DNA from: Leuconostoc kimchii IMSNU 11154
GTDB taxonomy: Bacteria; Bacillota; Bacilli; Lactobacillales; Lactobacillaceae
DNA: 64,000 nt
Direction: 5' to 3'
Assembly: GCF_000092505.1 (NCBI RefSeq)
Contig: NC_014136.1
Location: forward strand, 248,001 to 312,000
Part shown: positions 27,150 through 35,700 of the stretch, piece after piece
Position numbering within the stretch: position 1 is the first letter of the stretch
Layout: each line of letters begins with the position of its first letter
The notes under the pieces: model-generated
Told to the model about the DNA's origin: nothing
Database searches by the model: none
What the model saw: only the letters and a program-made list of their open reading frames with translations
Made by a program: the position numbers and the translations under genes

Positions 27150-27803
27150 TTAAATAGTCATTGACTGCCTTTGTTTTTTGCCTAAATAAGTTGTATTATT
27201 CCAGTCTTCAACTGTAAAATGCTGACCATCTGCGGTTGACAAAATAGTTGTTGAGGTATTACTCAAACCGCCACGTTCCCTAATGGCTTTTCGTGGTTGT
27301 TCAAGCAAGCCGTTGATACCAAACGATAAGGCTAATCCGTGAGAAACAATAAGGATGTTACCGTCTGGATATTGTTGGGCTATATTTTTAATAAAACGTC
27401 CGAACCGCTCTGTCGCCTTAGTGTATCCTTCACCATGAAATTCTTTGCCCTCAAACTGATCTAAATCTTCCCGAAAGTTATGATATGCTTCAGGATACTG
27501 AGCTTGTACATTAACCATTAACTCGCCTTCCCAATCACCTAAACCAACTTCAGCGATATTTGAGCGCAGTGATAGTTGTCCACGATAATTTAAGGATCGA
27601 GCAATATTGACAGCTGTCGTTCGCGCACGTCTTAACGGCGAAGCATATATGTGTGTGAAGGTGACATGTTTTAAAAAGCCACCTACTTTTTTCATATCAG
27701 AATAACTTGATGGTAATAAATTGGAATCTCCTTGACCACCTTGAAAACGACGTTCAAGATTCCATTCAGTTTGTCCATGCCTTACAAAATAAAATTTAGT
27801 CAT
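27150..27803 (-). CDS. histidine phosphatase family protein
   Basis: Phosphoglycerate-mutase-like phosphatase, 217 residues. The catalytic motif FVRHGQTEWNLERRFQG is at the N-terminus, YASPLRRARTTA carries the second conserved Arg, LGDWEGE provides the Glu, and VSHGLALSFG carries the second catalytic His. Small relatives dephosphorylate sugar phosphates or cofactor precursors. The substrate cannot be assigned. It overlaps the DUF1831 gene by 8 bp and so is translated with it. Confidence 0.9.
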   Translation of the reverse strand: MTKFYFVRHGQTEWNLERRFQGGQGDSNLLPSSYSDMKKVGGFLKHVTFTHIYASPLRRARTTAVNIARSLNYRGQLSLRSNIAEVGLGDWEGELMVNVQAQYPEAYHNFREDLDQFEGKEFHGEGYTKATERFGRFIKNIAQQYPDGNILIVSHGLALSFGINGLLEQPRKAIRERGGLSNTSTTILSTADGQHFTVEDWNNTTYLGKKQRQSMTI

Positions 27804-28143
27804 ATGACATCTTTTCTAGCACACCCCGCGCTACCAATTCATCGATAAAAAAATGATACAATTTAACCATGTCGTTAGCATGACTATTTTTGAAAATATC
27901 AACACGCACAACGTCTCCAGCAGATACCGTGCTTAATTTAAACCCTGTGAGATCCTGATTCACTGAAACTTTTAATTGAATTGAATTTGCCAGAGACTTT
28001 TCTGGTTCTAATGCACGATGTAAAATATATACGCCTGCATTATTTGTGACAAATCCCAAGTCGCCTAGTGTGTATTTTTTAATTTGGTTGCTGATTTTAT
28101 AAGTAGCATCCCCTGCTACTGTTACTTTTTGATTGAAAGCCAT
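27796..28143 (-). CDS. DUF1831-family protein
   Basis: About 115 residues from the ATG at 28143 (MAFNQKVTVAGD). The pattern of a short start, YKISNQIKKYTLGDLGF, ALEPEKSL..., and VSVNQDLTGFKLSTVSAGDVVRVDIF resembles DUF1831 proteins of lactobacilli, whose structure is known but function is not. The frame opens at a TTG at 28164, but the ATG fits the family. There is no ribosome site next to it. Instead an AGGAGG about 80 nt upstream serves a small ORF (28122-28217) that runs into this gene, so translation may be coupled. Confidence 0.75.
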   Translation of the reverse strand: MAFNQKVTVAGDATYKISNQIKKYTLGDLGFVTNNAGVYILHRALEPEKSLANSIQLKVSVNQDLTGFKLSTVSAGDVVRVDIFKNSHANDMVKLYHFFIDELVARGVLEKMSYD

Positions 28144-28217
28144 TTGCCATGACACATCAGACAAATACTAGTCATTGCAGATCGTACTAATACCCATCTG
28201 CCATTAACTAATCCCAA
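28122..28217 (-). CDS. possible small leader ORF, 31 codons, overlapping the DUF1831 start
   Basis: The strongest ribosome site of this stretch (AGGAGG, 28224-28229) lies 7 nt before a TTG at 28217. That TTG opens a 31-codon frame ending at TAA 28122-28124, overlapping the start of the DUF1831 gene in another frame. A TATAAT at about 28248-28253 is a candidate -10. The peptide (with C-L-M-C-H) is not a family I know. It may be a coupling or leader peptide rather than a functional protein. Confidence 0.3.
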   Translation of the reverse strand: MGLVNGRWVLVRSAMTSICLMCHGKWLSIKK

Positions 28218-28254
28218 TGCGTTTCCTCCTAAAACATAAACTGTTTTTATTATA

Positions 28255-28283
28255 ACAAAAAAAACACCCCATTCGGGATGTTT
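28255..28283 (-). terminator. terminator after the BMP-family gene
   Basis: On the minus strand AACATCCC-GAAT-GGGGTGTT is followed by eight T. It lies downstream of the BMP-family stop and just before the promoter of the DUF1831-phosphatase pair. Confidence 0.8.
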
Positions 28284-28349
28284 CTATGTTTAATCTAGCA
28301 AAGATAACAATTAAAAAGCGCTAACAGACCTTAAAAAATAATTGTTTGT

Positions 28350-29465
28350 TTAAAATTTTTGGTCAAATTGTGAACCCTCTGGATGATTCGGCACTTTAAT
28401 TTTGCCATCAATAATGGCTTTTTGCGCCTTCTCAACAGCAGACTTTTCTGGTGCCGTTAATTCTGAATCTGTCAAATATACACCGTTTTCTTTTAATCCA
28501 TAAGCAATTGTTTTACCACCAGGGAATGACTTGTCTTTATTGTAGGTATCAGCAATATTTTTAACACCATCACCAACTGATGTGATTGAAGAAGCCAATG
28601 TTGACGTTTCTTTTTTACCGTCTTTTGATGTGTATGCACCATCAGACTTTTGATCACGATCAACACCAATGATATACAAACGCTCTTTCGAGTCGGCTGT
28701 CAATTTTGAATTTTCAGCCTTGGCCTCAGAAAACGCCCCATTACCAACAAAACCTGCAGCAGCAAAAATTGTTTTAATGCCTGAAGCATACATTGTTGCG
28801 GTAATCGTCTTCCCTTTAGCTGAATCAGTGAAAGAATTAGCATATTGCTTTTCAATCGTGAGTTCTGGATCAGTTGCTTTAACACCAGCTTCAAAGCCAG
28901 CATCAAAAGCATCAATAATATTACCATGTATACCGCCGATAAAGCCGAGCTTTTTCTCACCATTTGCCTTAGCTTTGGTAGCCGCAGCGACCCCAGCTAA
29001 ATATGATGATTGTTCCGAACGGAACATCACTGATGCAACATTCTTACGATTCGTGACAATGTCATCAACCAACACAAATTTTTGTTTTGGATTTAGCTTT
29101 GCAGACTTTGCAATTGACTGATTCAACGAATAGCCAATGCCATAAACAATGGTATATTTTTTATTTTTTGTTGCTAAATTAAAGTTTTGATCAAGATCTG
29201 AATGATCAGTTGCACTGAAGTAGGTAACGGGTGCATTTTGCCCTGCTTTTAGTTGATTACTTTTAGCGTAATGCTTGGCCCCTTCCCACGCTGATTGGTT
29301 AAATGAGTGGTCATCTACACCACCAACATCTAAAACAAGTCCTAATTTAGCTTTGTTCCCTGCATCTATTGTCGTATGCGACTTTTGTGACGTGGCCGCA
29401 TAAATGCCACCACCAACGACTACAATAGCGGCAATGGCGGCGATAATTTTTGTTGATTGATTCAT
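28350..29465 (-). CDS. BMP-family substrate-binding protein (nucleoside uptake type), membrane-anchored
   Basis: 371 residues from the ATG at 29465, chosen because an AAGGGAG ribosome site precedes it; the open frame continues upstream to 29552. An N-terminal hydrophobic helix (about 6-26) lacks a lipobox cysteine, so it looks like an uncleaved membrane anchor. The mature part has KLGLVLDVGGVDDHSFNQSAWEG, the hallmark of the BmpA/Med family, and FIGGIHGNIIDAFDAGFEAG. These proteins bind nucleosides for ABC transporters (RnsB/BmpA type). No ATPase or permease gene is nearby. With hpt, ade and pur genes in the same window, a role in purine-nucleoside salvage is plausible. Confidence 0.87.
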   Translation of the reverse strand: MNQSTKIIAAIAAIVVVGGGIYAATSQKSHTTIDAGNKAKLGLVLDVGGVDDHSFNQSAWEGAKHYAKSNQLKAGQNAPVTYFSATDHSDLDQNFNLATKNKKYTIVYGIGYSLNQSIAKSAKLNPKQKFVLVDDIVTNRKNVASVMFRSEQSSYLAGVAAATKAKANGEKKLGFIGGIHGNIIDAFDAGFEAGVKATDPELTIEKQYANSFTDSAKGKTITATMYASGIKTIFAAAGFVGNGAFSEAKAENSKLTADSKERLYIIGVDRDQKSDGAYTSKDGKKETSTLASSITSVGDGVKNIADTYNKDKSFPGGKTIAYGLKENGVYLTDSELTAPEKSAVEKAQKAIIDGKIKVPNHPEGSQFDQKF

Positions 29466-29648
29466 GGTGATTAGTTCTCCCTTTTGAGGTATGCAGTTGC
29501 ACAGCACCGACCTCATTGATTTTACAATGCAACTTATAATTTTTAAGTTCAAATAGTTATTATACGACTTCTACTAGGGAGAACAAGGTCAAAACATGAC
29601 CTTGACAGTGACTACTTATTTTCAAAAAAATGATGATAAGTTGTCTAC

Positions 29649-31064
29649 TTACTTTACCGAAAAACGTAATCCTTTTGGTAGAAAATTTTTGATTTGACCC
29701 TCAACATAACGCCCCCAGCCGACGCCATTACCATTTGCTATCATCAGTACCCAACCCTTTTGTAACTTGGTTGGTGTCCGGATAACATCACCATGCACAA
29801 AATCAACCCATTGTGTCGGCGTCATGTCAAAATATTGCGCAACATGTTCTGGATGCAAAGCTAACGCTAACGCATGAGCTGGTTCAAAACGCTTTTTCTT
29901 GAAAGTACCTATCTCTAAACCTAATCTCAAAATTTTCATCCCAGAAATATCAGGTGTTTCTTTAGGTGCTAAATATAAACGCTCTCCAAACAACGTTAAA
30001 ACACGCTGATTTAAATCAAAGTCAACTAATGCATCATCAAAAAACGAGGTTACAAGTTGCTGTTGCTGACGATCCAGCTTCTTTGGGTTTAACGGGGCAA
30101 CCACTGCTTCACTAAGCGTAATATCTTTTGATTGGCTAAGTTTAGCTACGAAATGTCCCTCTCCGTTAAGTAGATGGGGCCACAAACGTGCTGTTTTCTT
30201 AAGGTCCGTGCTATCTTTTGTCAAACTTTCTGTTGTCAGACCATCCGTATATTGTTTATCTGCCCACTCAGGCCGACCATCACTCAAATGAGCATGCGCT
30301 GGTTTTTCAATTGTATTCAGTGTCAATGTTGGATACGCTGACGTTAGCCATGCGATCATTTGCTCATCTTCTTCTGGTGCGAAAGTACAAGTTGAGTAAA
30401 TAATTTGGCCACCTGGACGTAACATTTTGACAGCTTCATGCAGAATACTACGTTGCAAGTCTGCTAATTCTTGTGGGAAATCCTTATGCCATTGCTGTAT
30501 CGCCGTCTCGTTTTTACGAAACATACCTTCGCCAGAACAAGGTGCATCCAACAAAATTTTATCAAAATATTGCGGTAGCTTGGCACTTAGCTCAGCAGGC
30601 GTATGTGATGTTACAATGGTATTTTGAATGCCAAATCGTTCAACATTTTCACTCAATACCTTCGCACGATTCATAAAAATTTCGTTTGACCATAGCAGAC
30701 CTTTTTGTTGCATAAAAGACGCAAGATGCGTTGTTTTTCCACCTGGCGCGGCCGATAAATCTAGAACACGTTCACCTGGTTGCGGATGCACAACCTCTCC
30801 AACAAATTGTGCAGACGGCTCCTGAGAATAAACAACCCCCGTTACGTGTGCAACAGTATGCCCTGATACTTGTCCAAAATGGCCCCATTGGCCATACGGT
30901 ACCTGTCCCTGATCTGGCACATCAAGCACTGATGTATTGTCTTTTAAAGGATTAATTCGATAAGCTTTTTGCACTGGTTTTGAAAAAGATTTGAAAAAAT
31001 TATCTGCTTCTTCACCTAACAAACGGTTATATTTATTGATGAAATCTTCTGGTAAGTTAACCAT
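29649..31064 (-). CDS. RsmB/RsmF-family 16S rRNA m5C methyltransferase
   Basis: 471-residue NOL1/NOP2/sun-type SAM-dependent RNA methyltransferase. The core has VLDLSAAPGGKTTHLASF (motif I), ILLDAPCSGEGMFRKN (motif IV with the first catalytic Cys), IIYSTCTFAPEEDE (motif VI with the second Cys, a T-C-T motif) and a C-terminal PUA-like/RsmF-type domain of about 130 residues. This length and the extra domain fit the RsmF/YebU-like proteins of Gram-positives that modify the decoding region. Start ATG overlaps the ribokinase stop (TAATG), so the two are co-translated. Confidence 0.92.
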   Translation of the reverse strand: MVNLPEDFINKYNRLLGEEADNFFKSFSKPVQKAYRINPLKDNTSVLDVPDQGQVPYGQWGHFGQVSGHTVAHVTGVVYSQEPSAQFVGEVVHPQPGERVLDLSAAPGGKTTHLASFMQQKGLLWSNEIFMNRAKVLSENVERFGIQNTIVTSHTPAELSAKLPQYFDKILLDAPCSGEGMFRKNETAIQQWHKDFPQELADLQRSILHEAVKMLRPGGQIIYSTCTFAPEEDEQMIAWLTSAYPTLTLNTIEKPAHAHLSDGRPEWADKQYTDGLTTESLTKDSTDLKKTARLWPHLLNGEGHFVAKLSQSKDITLSEAVVAPLNPKKLDRQQQQLVTSFFDDALVDFDLNQRVLTLFGERLYLAPKETPDISGMKILRLGLEIGTFKKKRFEPAHALALALHPEHVAQYFDMTPTQWVDFVHGDVIRTPTKLQKGWVLMIANGNGVGWGRYVEGQIKNFLPKGLRFSVK

Positions 31065-31975
31065 TAGAATGTGGCTACCTCATCATATGTGGGAATCGAT
31101 GGAATCGCACCTGCCCGAGTCACGGCAATAGCACTAGCAATGCTAGCTTGCTTTACAGCCTCATCTAAATTACTAAAATCAGATTCAATGACACGTGCTA
31201 AAGTACCAATAAAAGTGTCTCCTGCACCTGTCGTATCAAGTGCCTTGACTTTATTAGGTTTTGCCCACCAACGTTTATCACCGTCAGCCACAAATGAACC
31301 TGCAGCGCCCAAGGTAATAATGCAACGCGATACACCTTTTGACAAAATAGCGTTGCTCACACGATTCAAAACCGCTTCATCATTTTTTACTGTTATACCA
31401 GACAGTAGCTGTGCCTCAGTTTCATTTGGCAAAATAATATCTGTAACTTGCATTAATTCGGATGTTAATTGGTAAACAGCTGGTGCAGGATTTAAAATTG
31501 TTTGCACATGATTAGCTTTGGCAATTTTAAAAGCCGCTATAATAACGTCTAATGGCACCTCGAATTGTGCAATCAATGTGTCCGCATTTGCTATCACTGA
31601 TTCATCAATGTCTGCTATAGTCAGTGCCTGATTGGCACCTCCATGAATTAAAATCGTGTTAGCACCACTTTCTTGTAGCATGATATATGCTGATCCCGTC
31701 GGTACATCACCATTAGTAGTCACAGCGTCAACATTGACACCATTTGTCAACAAAGTGGCACGCATAAATTGACCATTACTATCATTTCCAACAGCACCAA
31801 TAAATGAAACATTTGCACCCTGACGTGCGGCAGCCACCGCTTGATTAGCCCCTTTTCCACCAGGCGCAGTTGTCACATCAGTTAATGCCATTGTTTCACC
31901 TACCAATGGCATACGCGGCATTTTCATAATATTATCAGCATTTAAACTGCCAAGTACGACAATATTTTTTGTCAT
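31064..31975 (-). CDS. rbsK: ribokinase
   Basis: PfkB-family sugar kinase, about 303 residues from the ATG at 31975 (MTKNIVVLGSLNADNIMKMPRMP); a second ATG opens the frame at 31993. Signatures are GETMALTDVTTAPGGKGANQAVAAARQG (PfkB signature 1 with GGKGANQA) and the C-terminal DTTGAGDTFIG with the catalytic Asp. It makes ribose 5-phosphate, feeding PRPP synthesis or the phosphoketolase pathway. No ribose transporter or pyranase gene is next to it. No ribosome site is visible, and a TATAAT lies 9 nt before the ATG, hinting at a very short leader. Confidence 0.93.
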   Translation of the reverse strand: MTKNIVVLGSLNADNIMKMPRMPLVGETMALTDVTTAPGGKGANQAVAAARQGANVSFIGAVGNDSNGQFMRATLLTNGVNVDAVTTNGDVPTGSAYIMLQESGANTILIHGGANQALTIADIDESVIANADTLIAQFEVPLDVIIAAFKIAKANHVQTILNPAPAVYQLTSELMQVTDIILPNETEAQLLSGITVKNDEAVLNRVSNAILSKGVSRCIITLGAAGSFVADGDKRWWAKPNKVKALDTTGAGDTFIGTLARVIESDFSNLDEAVKQASIASAIAVTRAGAIPSIPTYDEVATF

Positions 31976-32140
31976 AGTTTTTAAATTATACATTCACAAC
32001 ATTTATCTGATTGCCAGATGACATGAGCAAATATATGTCCTCCATATATTCTATTTTATACAATCATACCATGATTGTTCTCTTCAAAACAGCGCGAAAA
32101 TAAGGGTTGCGCCATCATAATGTTTAAATCAATGTGATCA

Positions 32141-32180
32141 AAAAAGAATTACTAATCAACGAATTGTTGACGTAATTCTT
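32141..32180 (-). terminator. terminator after psiE
   Basis: On the minus strand a long hairpin (AAGAATTACGTCAAC with GTTGAT..GTAATTCTT) is followed by a run of T, about 30 bp after the psiE stop. No gene is seen between it and the ribokinase start. Confidence 0.75.
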
Positions 32181-32208
32181 GGCAACATATTATCTATTTC
32201 GAATACTA

Positions 32209-32637
32209 TCATCGTGTTGCTTTTTCAATATTTTTTGTTTTTTCTCGAAAAAAACGATAAATAGTTAGTGCAATAACCAATAAAAAAATTGAGATGGCCA
32301 ACAACAAAGTTTTATATGTTTGATCATGGTAAACCAAAATCGCACGGATTAACGCTGTCACACCAATATACAAAAAACTTTCCATACTAATATGAGCATC
32401 TTTAATAAAATATTCGCGCACAAGGCTCATAAACTCAAAGAACAAAAATACGGCTAGTGTTGCTTCTGTAATTTCATTAAAATGCGCACGCAAATCATCA
32501 ATAGTTAATAACAGGTAGGCTAAGTTATAAATTTCTCGTAATAAAAAACCAAAAATAACAAAACCAATACTAATCATAAAGACATTTAAGATGTATTCAA
32601 AATAATTTGCAACTTTTTGATGCCATTCATGCCTCAT
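32209..32637 (-). CDS. psiE: PsiE-family membrane protein
   Basis: 142 residues with four transmembrane helices (about 14-35, 56-76, 83-104 and 108-130). The segment LREYFIKDAHISMESFLYIGVTALIRAIL fits the PsiE pattern (R-E-x-x, H-x-x-x-E-x-x-x-I-x-x-T-A-x-x-R). PsiE was named as phosphate-starvation-inducible in E. coli; its biochemical role is unknown. It has an AAGGAG ribosome site and appears monocistronic, with its own terminator. Confidence 0.85.
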   Translation of the reverse strand: MRHEWHQKVANYFEYILNVFMISIGFVIFGFLLREIYNLAYLLLTIDDLRAHFNEITEATLAVFLFFEFMSLVREYFIKDAHISMESFLYIGVTALIRAILVYHDQTYKTLLLAISIFLLVIALTIYRFFREKTKNIEKATR

Positions 32638-32708
32638 AAACTAACTCCTTGTTTTTATGTCCTATGCATCCTATCTTCAACTTAAATTTAAGATATAGAT
32701 GTAGCCAA

Positions 32709-35700
32709 TTAAAAATCAAATAAACTCAACTGATTTTCATCAGGCATGCCGTCCAACACAGAATTGCGTGATAAGTATTCAATAACCGTTTGTGAGACTT
32801 TCCCTCGCTTTTTAAGATCTTCCTTACTCAAAAAAGGCTTATCTTGACGTGCAACGATAATTTGTTTAGCCACGTTATCTCCTAAACTCGGAACAGCAGA
32901 GAATGGCGGAATCAGTGTTTCGCCATCAATAACCCACTCACTGGCTTCTGATTTATATAAATCAACCATCGAAAATGTTATCCCACGTTCTAATGCTTCG
33001 TTGGCCATTTCCAAAACTGTTAAGAGATTTTTGTCACCCACAGTCGCATCATTTCCAAGCGTTCGTATTTTTTTCATCGCTTCTTTTGTGGCATTTTTTC
33101 CACGGCTCATAGCTACAATATCAAACTGATCTGCACGAACAGAAAAATAAGTTGCATAATAAATCGTTGGGAAGTAAACTTTAAAATAAGCAATACGCAA
33201 TGCCATCAAAACATACGCTGCCGCATGTGCACGGGGAAACATGTATTTGATTTTTAGCATTGACTGAATATACCATTCCGGTATTTTTGCTTCGCGTAAT
33301 TGCGCTTGATAGGCATCGGTAATGCCTTTTCCTTTTCGTACTTTTTCCATTACATTAAAAGCATCAGCAGCTGGAAATCCCCAGTTAATCAAATCTGTCA
33401 TGATCTTATCACGTGTCCCAATAACAGTACCGATTGTCGCTGTCCCATTTTCAATTAACTCATTGGCATTTCCTAACCACACGTCAGTGCCATGAGACAA
33501 TCCTGAAATTTGTAACAATTCAGAATATGTATGTGGTTGCGTTTCTTCTAACATGCCACGCACAAAACTAGTGCCAAATTCCGGTAATCCTAATGTCCCT
33601 GTCTTTGAGAAAATTTGGTCTTCTGTCACACCTAATGCTTTTGGTGATGTAAACAAGCTTAGCACACCTGGATCATTTGCTGGAATAGATTGGGGATCAA
33701 TACCAGACATATCCTTTAAGGTGCGAACCATAGTTGGATCATCATGACCCAAAATATCCATTTTTAACAGATTATCATGAATCGCATGATAATCCATGTG
33801 TGTTGTTTGCCAAAGTGATTTTTGGTCATCAGCGGGATACTGTACTGGTGTGAAGTCATATACTTCATATTCACGAGGCACAATCAAAATACCACCTGGA
33901 TGTTGGCCTGTCGTACGCTTAACCCCCGTAACACCTTGTGCTAGTCGTTCAACTTCTGCGCCACGATATTGTTTTTCATGATCTCGCTCATATCCTTTAA
34001 CGTAACCAAAAGCTGTTTTCTCAGCGACTGTTGCAATTGTGCCTGCACGATAGACATTATGCTCTCCAAATAATACTTTCATATAATTATGAGCAATGGG
34101 TTGATAATCACCAGAAAAGTTCAAATCAATATCGGGCACTTTATCTCCCTTAAATCCCATAAATGTTTCAAATGGAATATTTTGACCATCGCCAATTAAC
34201 ATTTCACCTGGGTGATTAGGATCCGCTTTATCAGGCAAATCATAACCAGACTCATAAATTTTGGGGTCAGCTAATTCAAAATAATCACCATGAGCACTGC
34301 GATAATGAGGCGCAAACGGATTAACTTCGGTAATGCCAGACATTGTAGCAACAAAGGAAGAACCAACAGAGCCACGTGAACCAACAAGATAACCGTCCTT
34401 ATTTGATTTTTCAACTAAGCGCTGTGAAATCATATAATGCGGTGCGAATCCGTTACCAATAATGGCTTGCAGTTCTTGATCAATACGTGATTGAATAACA
34501 CTTGGTAAAGGATCACCATACCATTTTTTAGCGGTTGCCAGTGTTCTACTAGTTAATTCGTCTCCGGCACTGGGAATATTTGGTGGATATGAACCACTTT
34601 TTAATGGTGTAATTGCCTCCAACATATCTGCAACAATATGCGTATTATCAATGACAATTTTTTTAGCCACGTCATTGCCCATAAATGAAAAATCAGTTAA
34701 CAATGCCTGAGTTGTACGGAAATATAATTCTGGTAATGCTGTTCTGTTTTGCGGATTCCCTGGTTGGGTGGCAATTAAAATATCGCGATAAATTTTATCT
34801 TCTGGATTCGTGTATTTAACATCTCCCGTGACAACAACTGGTTTATCAAGTGTCTCGCCAATTGAAACCATCTCTTTCAAAATATCGTGCAATTTAGTTT
34901 CATTGGCAACTAACTCTGATTCAATCATCGGCGCATAGTTAGCTGTGGGTTGAATTTCAATGTAATCATAATATTTTGCTTTTTTCAGTGCCTCTTCGCG
35001 GCCTTTCTCAATCAATGTCATAATGACGTCACCACTTGTATCACCTGTACCGATAATCAACCCTTCACGGTATTGATTCAGAATAGATCGTGGAATACGT
35101 GGTACACGAGCAAAAAAATCAATATTTGATCGTGAAACTAACTTATACAAATTTTTTAAACCAACCGCATTTTGAACAAGCAATGTCGCATGTACAGGCC
35201 GGCCATGCTTCCAAGCATCACCATCCGTCATATAATCATTGAGTTGATTATGTCGCGTTAACTCATAACGCGTATTGACCTCTTTAATTAAACGCCAAGC
35301 AATGTGCCCAGTCGTTTCTGCATCAAAAATAGCGCGATGGGCCTGTTCCAGATTAATATTAAAACGCTTAGCTAGTGTTCCTAGACGATAGGACTTGTAA
35401 TCAGGATATAACCAACGTGTGAAAGGTAAGGTATCAATCACTGGGTTTTTAATGACTGTTTGATTATATCTTGCATATGCAGCATTCATAAAACCAATAT
35501 CAAAAGTGACATTATGCCCAATCAAAACTGCATCACCAATCCACTTTCGGAATCGGGTAATAATATTTTCTTCAGTATCGGCATGGGCAACCATTGTGTC
35601 TGTAATTGACGTTAATTTGGTTGTAAAATCAGACAAAGGAAAACCAGGATTAATATATTCCGAGAACTTTTCGATAACATTACCTAGTTGCATCTTAACC

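Noticed and set aside
28669..29121. 150-codon plus-strand ORF opposite the BMP-family gene
   Set aside because: It is a frame shadow of the BMP-family gene, has no ribosome site and its composition follows the complementary codons.
31071..31475. 134-codon plus-strand ORF opposite ribokinase
   Set aside because: Antisense shadow of a clear PfkB-family gene without ribosome site or recognisable domain.
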